The notes under the pieces are model-generated. The model did not search any database, was not told where the DNA came from, and was given only the letters and a program-made list of their open reading frames with translations. A program made the position numbers and the translations under genes. A stretch of DNA of 64,000 nt from Spirosoma panaciterrae DSM 21099. GTDB lineage: Bacteria > Bacteroidota > Bacteroidia > Cytophagales > Spirosomataceae. Shown here in pieces: positions 62,914 to 64,000 of this stretch; positions within the stretch are counted from its first letter, which is position 1; the number at the start of each line of letters is the position of its first letter. The stretch covers positions 186,001 to 250,000 of the forward strand of contig NZ_KB893173.1 of NCBI RefSeq assembly GCF_000374025.1. The letters are read 5' to 3'.

Positions 62914-63387
62914 ATGCAACCCAATATTGGTCTCGAAGAAGATGTTCTGAAACAGGACAACACCTTACTCAATGATTTCCTGTCAGATTTGCACGTTCTA
63001 TATATCAAAACCCGAAAGTATCACTGGAATGTGGCCGGGCCAAATTTCATGGAATACCACAAATTCTTTGAAAGCCAGTACAAAGCCATCGAAGCCGAAA
63101 TTGATGAAGTAGCTGAGCGGATTCGTCAGTTAGGGGGCAAGCCGCTGGCCACCATGGCCGAGTTTCTCCATAATACCAGCCTGAAAGAAGATACCGGCAC
63201 CCCTAAAAGTACGGCCGATATGTTCAAAAATCTACTCTCCGATCATGAGCAAATCATTCGTGAACTTCGCGACGACGTAGATAAATGTGCCGATGAACTA
63301 AACGACGCAGGCACCGCCGATTTCCTGACCAAGTCGATGGAAGATCACGAAGCGATGGCCTGGATGCTGCGGAAATACCTTTCGTAG
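62914..63387 (+). CDS. dps: Dps-family ferritin-like DNA-protection protein
   Basis: Dodecameric mini-ferritin that oxidises and stores iron and protects DNA from peroxide. The 157-aa chain carries the ferroxidase ligands in LYIKTRKYHWNVAGPNFMEYHKFFE (His, His) and AEIDEVAERIRQLGG (Asp, Glu), then DHEAMAWMLRKYL at the end. There is no long lysine-rich tail, so DNA binding may be weak. The neighbouring Nramp metal transporter suggests a link in iron or manganese handling. Confidence 0.93.
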   Translation: MQPNIGLEEDVLKQDNTLLNDFLSDLHVLYIKTRKYHWNVAGPNFMEYHKFFESQYKAIEAEIDEVAERIRQLGGKPLATMAEFLHNTSLKEDTGTPKSTADMFKNLLSDHEQIIRELRDDVDKCADELNDAGTADFLTKSMEDHEAMAWMLRKYLS

Positions 63388-63400
63388 CTCAGTAAAGAAT

Positions 63401-63473
63401 GAAGAGTTAATAGTGAAGGCTAGTGAGCTATAGGGATTTTCTCTATATTCATCGTTTTCACTGTTAACTCTTC
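63401..63473. repeat. Inverted repeat (dps / Nramp transporter)
   Basis: GAAGAGTTAATAGTGAA (63401-63417) pairs with 63457-63473 at 16 of 17 positions, with an inner TATAGG/CTCTATA stem. It starts about 13 nt after the dps stop and ends 8 nt before the transporter GTG. Confidence 0.8.
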
Positions 63474-63481
63474 TCGTTTAC

Positions 63482-64000
63482 GTGCCTAAATCGCTTTCGC
63501 TTCGCTCTGGCCTTGGTAGTGTGTTATTCTGGTCGGTTATTTCAGCCGCATTTATCGGGCCTGGTTCGGTAACGGCCTGTGCAAAAGCAGGCTCCCAGTT
63601 TGGCTTAGATTTGCTCTGGGTATTGACATTTGCCACATTGGGGACGGTCTGGCTTCAGGAAGCAGCCGCCCGAATTACCATCGCAACCGGGAACGATTTA
63701 GGTCAGGTAATTACCCAAACATATACCGGAGCCAGGGGAAAATGGGTAGCCTGGTCATTGTTTCTGGCCATTTTTCTAGGATGCGCTGCTTATCAGGCCG
63801 GGAACATTCTTGGCGCTGTATCTGGGCTGGCTTTACTGACAGGAGCCTCTGTTCCTACGCTAACCGTTGGTGTAGGGATAATGTGTATTATCCTTCTTTG
63901 GGTAGGTTCAACTCAAAATCTGGCAAACTTCCTGGGGATTATTGTTTTTGCCATGGGGGGGGCCTTTGTTTATGTGGCATTTGGCGCTCCCGTTACACCA
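63482..64000 (+). CDS. Nramp-family divalent metal transporter, N-terminal part (cut by window end)
   Basis: The frame is open from GTG 63482 to the window end (173 codons). It begins PKSLSLRSGLGSVLFW and continues SAAFIGPGSVTACAKAGSQFGLDLLW, the Nramp TM1 region (the standard DPGN metal-binding motif is replaced here by GPGS). Next come FATLGTVWLQEAAARI and ATGNDLGQ, and about five hydrophobic segments are visible. Nramp proteins import Mn2+ or Fe2+ with protons. The missing Asp in the TM1 motif suggests a divergent, possibly Mg2+-type or NRMT-like member. dps lies directly upstream. Confidence 0.85.
   Translation, partial: MPKSLSLRSGLGSVLFWSVISAAFIGPGSVTACAKAGSQFGLDLLWVLTFATLGTVWLQEAAARITIATGNDLGQVITQTYTGARGKWVAWSLFLAIFLGCAAYQAGNILGAVSGLALLTGASVPTLTVGVGIMCIILLWVGSTQNLANFLGIIVFAMGGAFVYVAFGAPVTP

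Noticed and set aside
2651..63473. Intergenic repeats as ordinary Rho-independent terminators
   Set aside because: Most arms are not GC-rich, lack a distinct trailing T-run, are long and periodic, and several precede start codons within 3-12 nt. True T-tailed terminators are visible elsewhere in the window.

Overview
The window is a stretch of chromosome from a Bacteroidota bacterium, most likely of the Cytophagales (Spirosoma-like). The evidence is the SusC/SusD pair, an Oar-type TonB receptor, DUF4249 lipoproteins, a PafA-type phosphatase, the rsfS-ftsH and tsaE-ald gene orders, and promoters of the Bacteroidota form (TTTG, 19 nt, TAnnTTTG). No tRNA, rRNA, CRISPR array, insertion sequence or prophage was seen. 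Both ends cut a gene: an M20 peptidase on the left and an Nramp metal transporter on the right.

Layout. 1-3.8 kb: peptidase tail, Kup potassium transporter, sugar-nucleotide epimerase. 3.8-11.8 kb: the main accessory locus, a TonB-dependent receptor with four paralogous DUF4249 lipoproteins (three downstream in one operon, one divergent). 11.9-19 kb: phosphohexomutase, then a SusC/SusD pair with no glycan enzymes beside it. 19-33.5 kb: core genes tsaE, ald, gyrB, ppk1, a CNT nucleoside transporter, an acyl-CoA ligase, a YfcE-type phosphoesterase, ftsH, rsfS and birA. 33.6-44.2 kb: PafA-like phosphatase, fatty-acid/sterol hydroxylase, polyprenyl diphosphate synthase, patatin, a secreted metallo-hydrolase with a glycerophosphodiesterase, and an Oar-like receptor. 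44.5-51.5 kb: selD, a hydrolase, an RsmI-like methylase, a glyoxalase-II-like protein, pssA, purS, fabH, a CoA-binding protein and a NUMOD4/HNH protein. 51.7-64 kb: a very large NtrY-like sensor kinase, an IscA-like protein, an HMG-CoA-lyase-like protein with a TMEM220 protein, a TPR lipoprotein, the SRP RNA gene ffs (not a protein gene), galK, a transaldolase-like aldolase, ftsE, a Tat-exported TIM-barrel protein, dps and the Nramp start.

The most unusual signal is between the genes. At about fifteen junctions there is a long inverted repeat whose arms are tandem arrays of degenerate 7- or 8-nt units. Unit families recur at several loci: AATGAGTG-like octamers, and AGGAGCG-, GATGTAT- and CGGTTTA-like heptamers. 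The arms of one locus match each other better than neighbouring units within an arm. The repeats usually begin at or inside the stop codon of the upstream gene and often end within about 15 nt of the next start codon. I know of no named family with this architecture. Ordinary T-tailed terminators occur at other junctions, so these elements are something additional.

All functions are read from sequence features and family knowledge. No database search was run.
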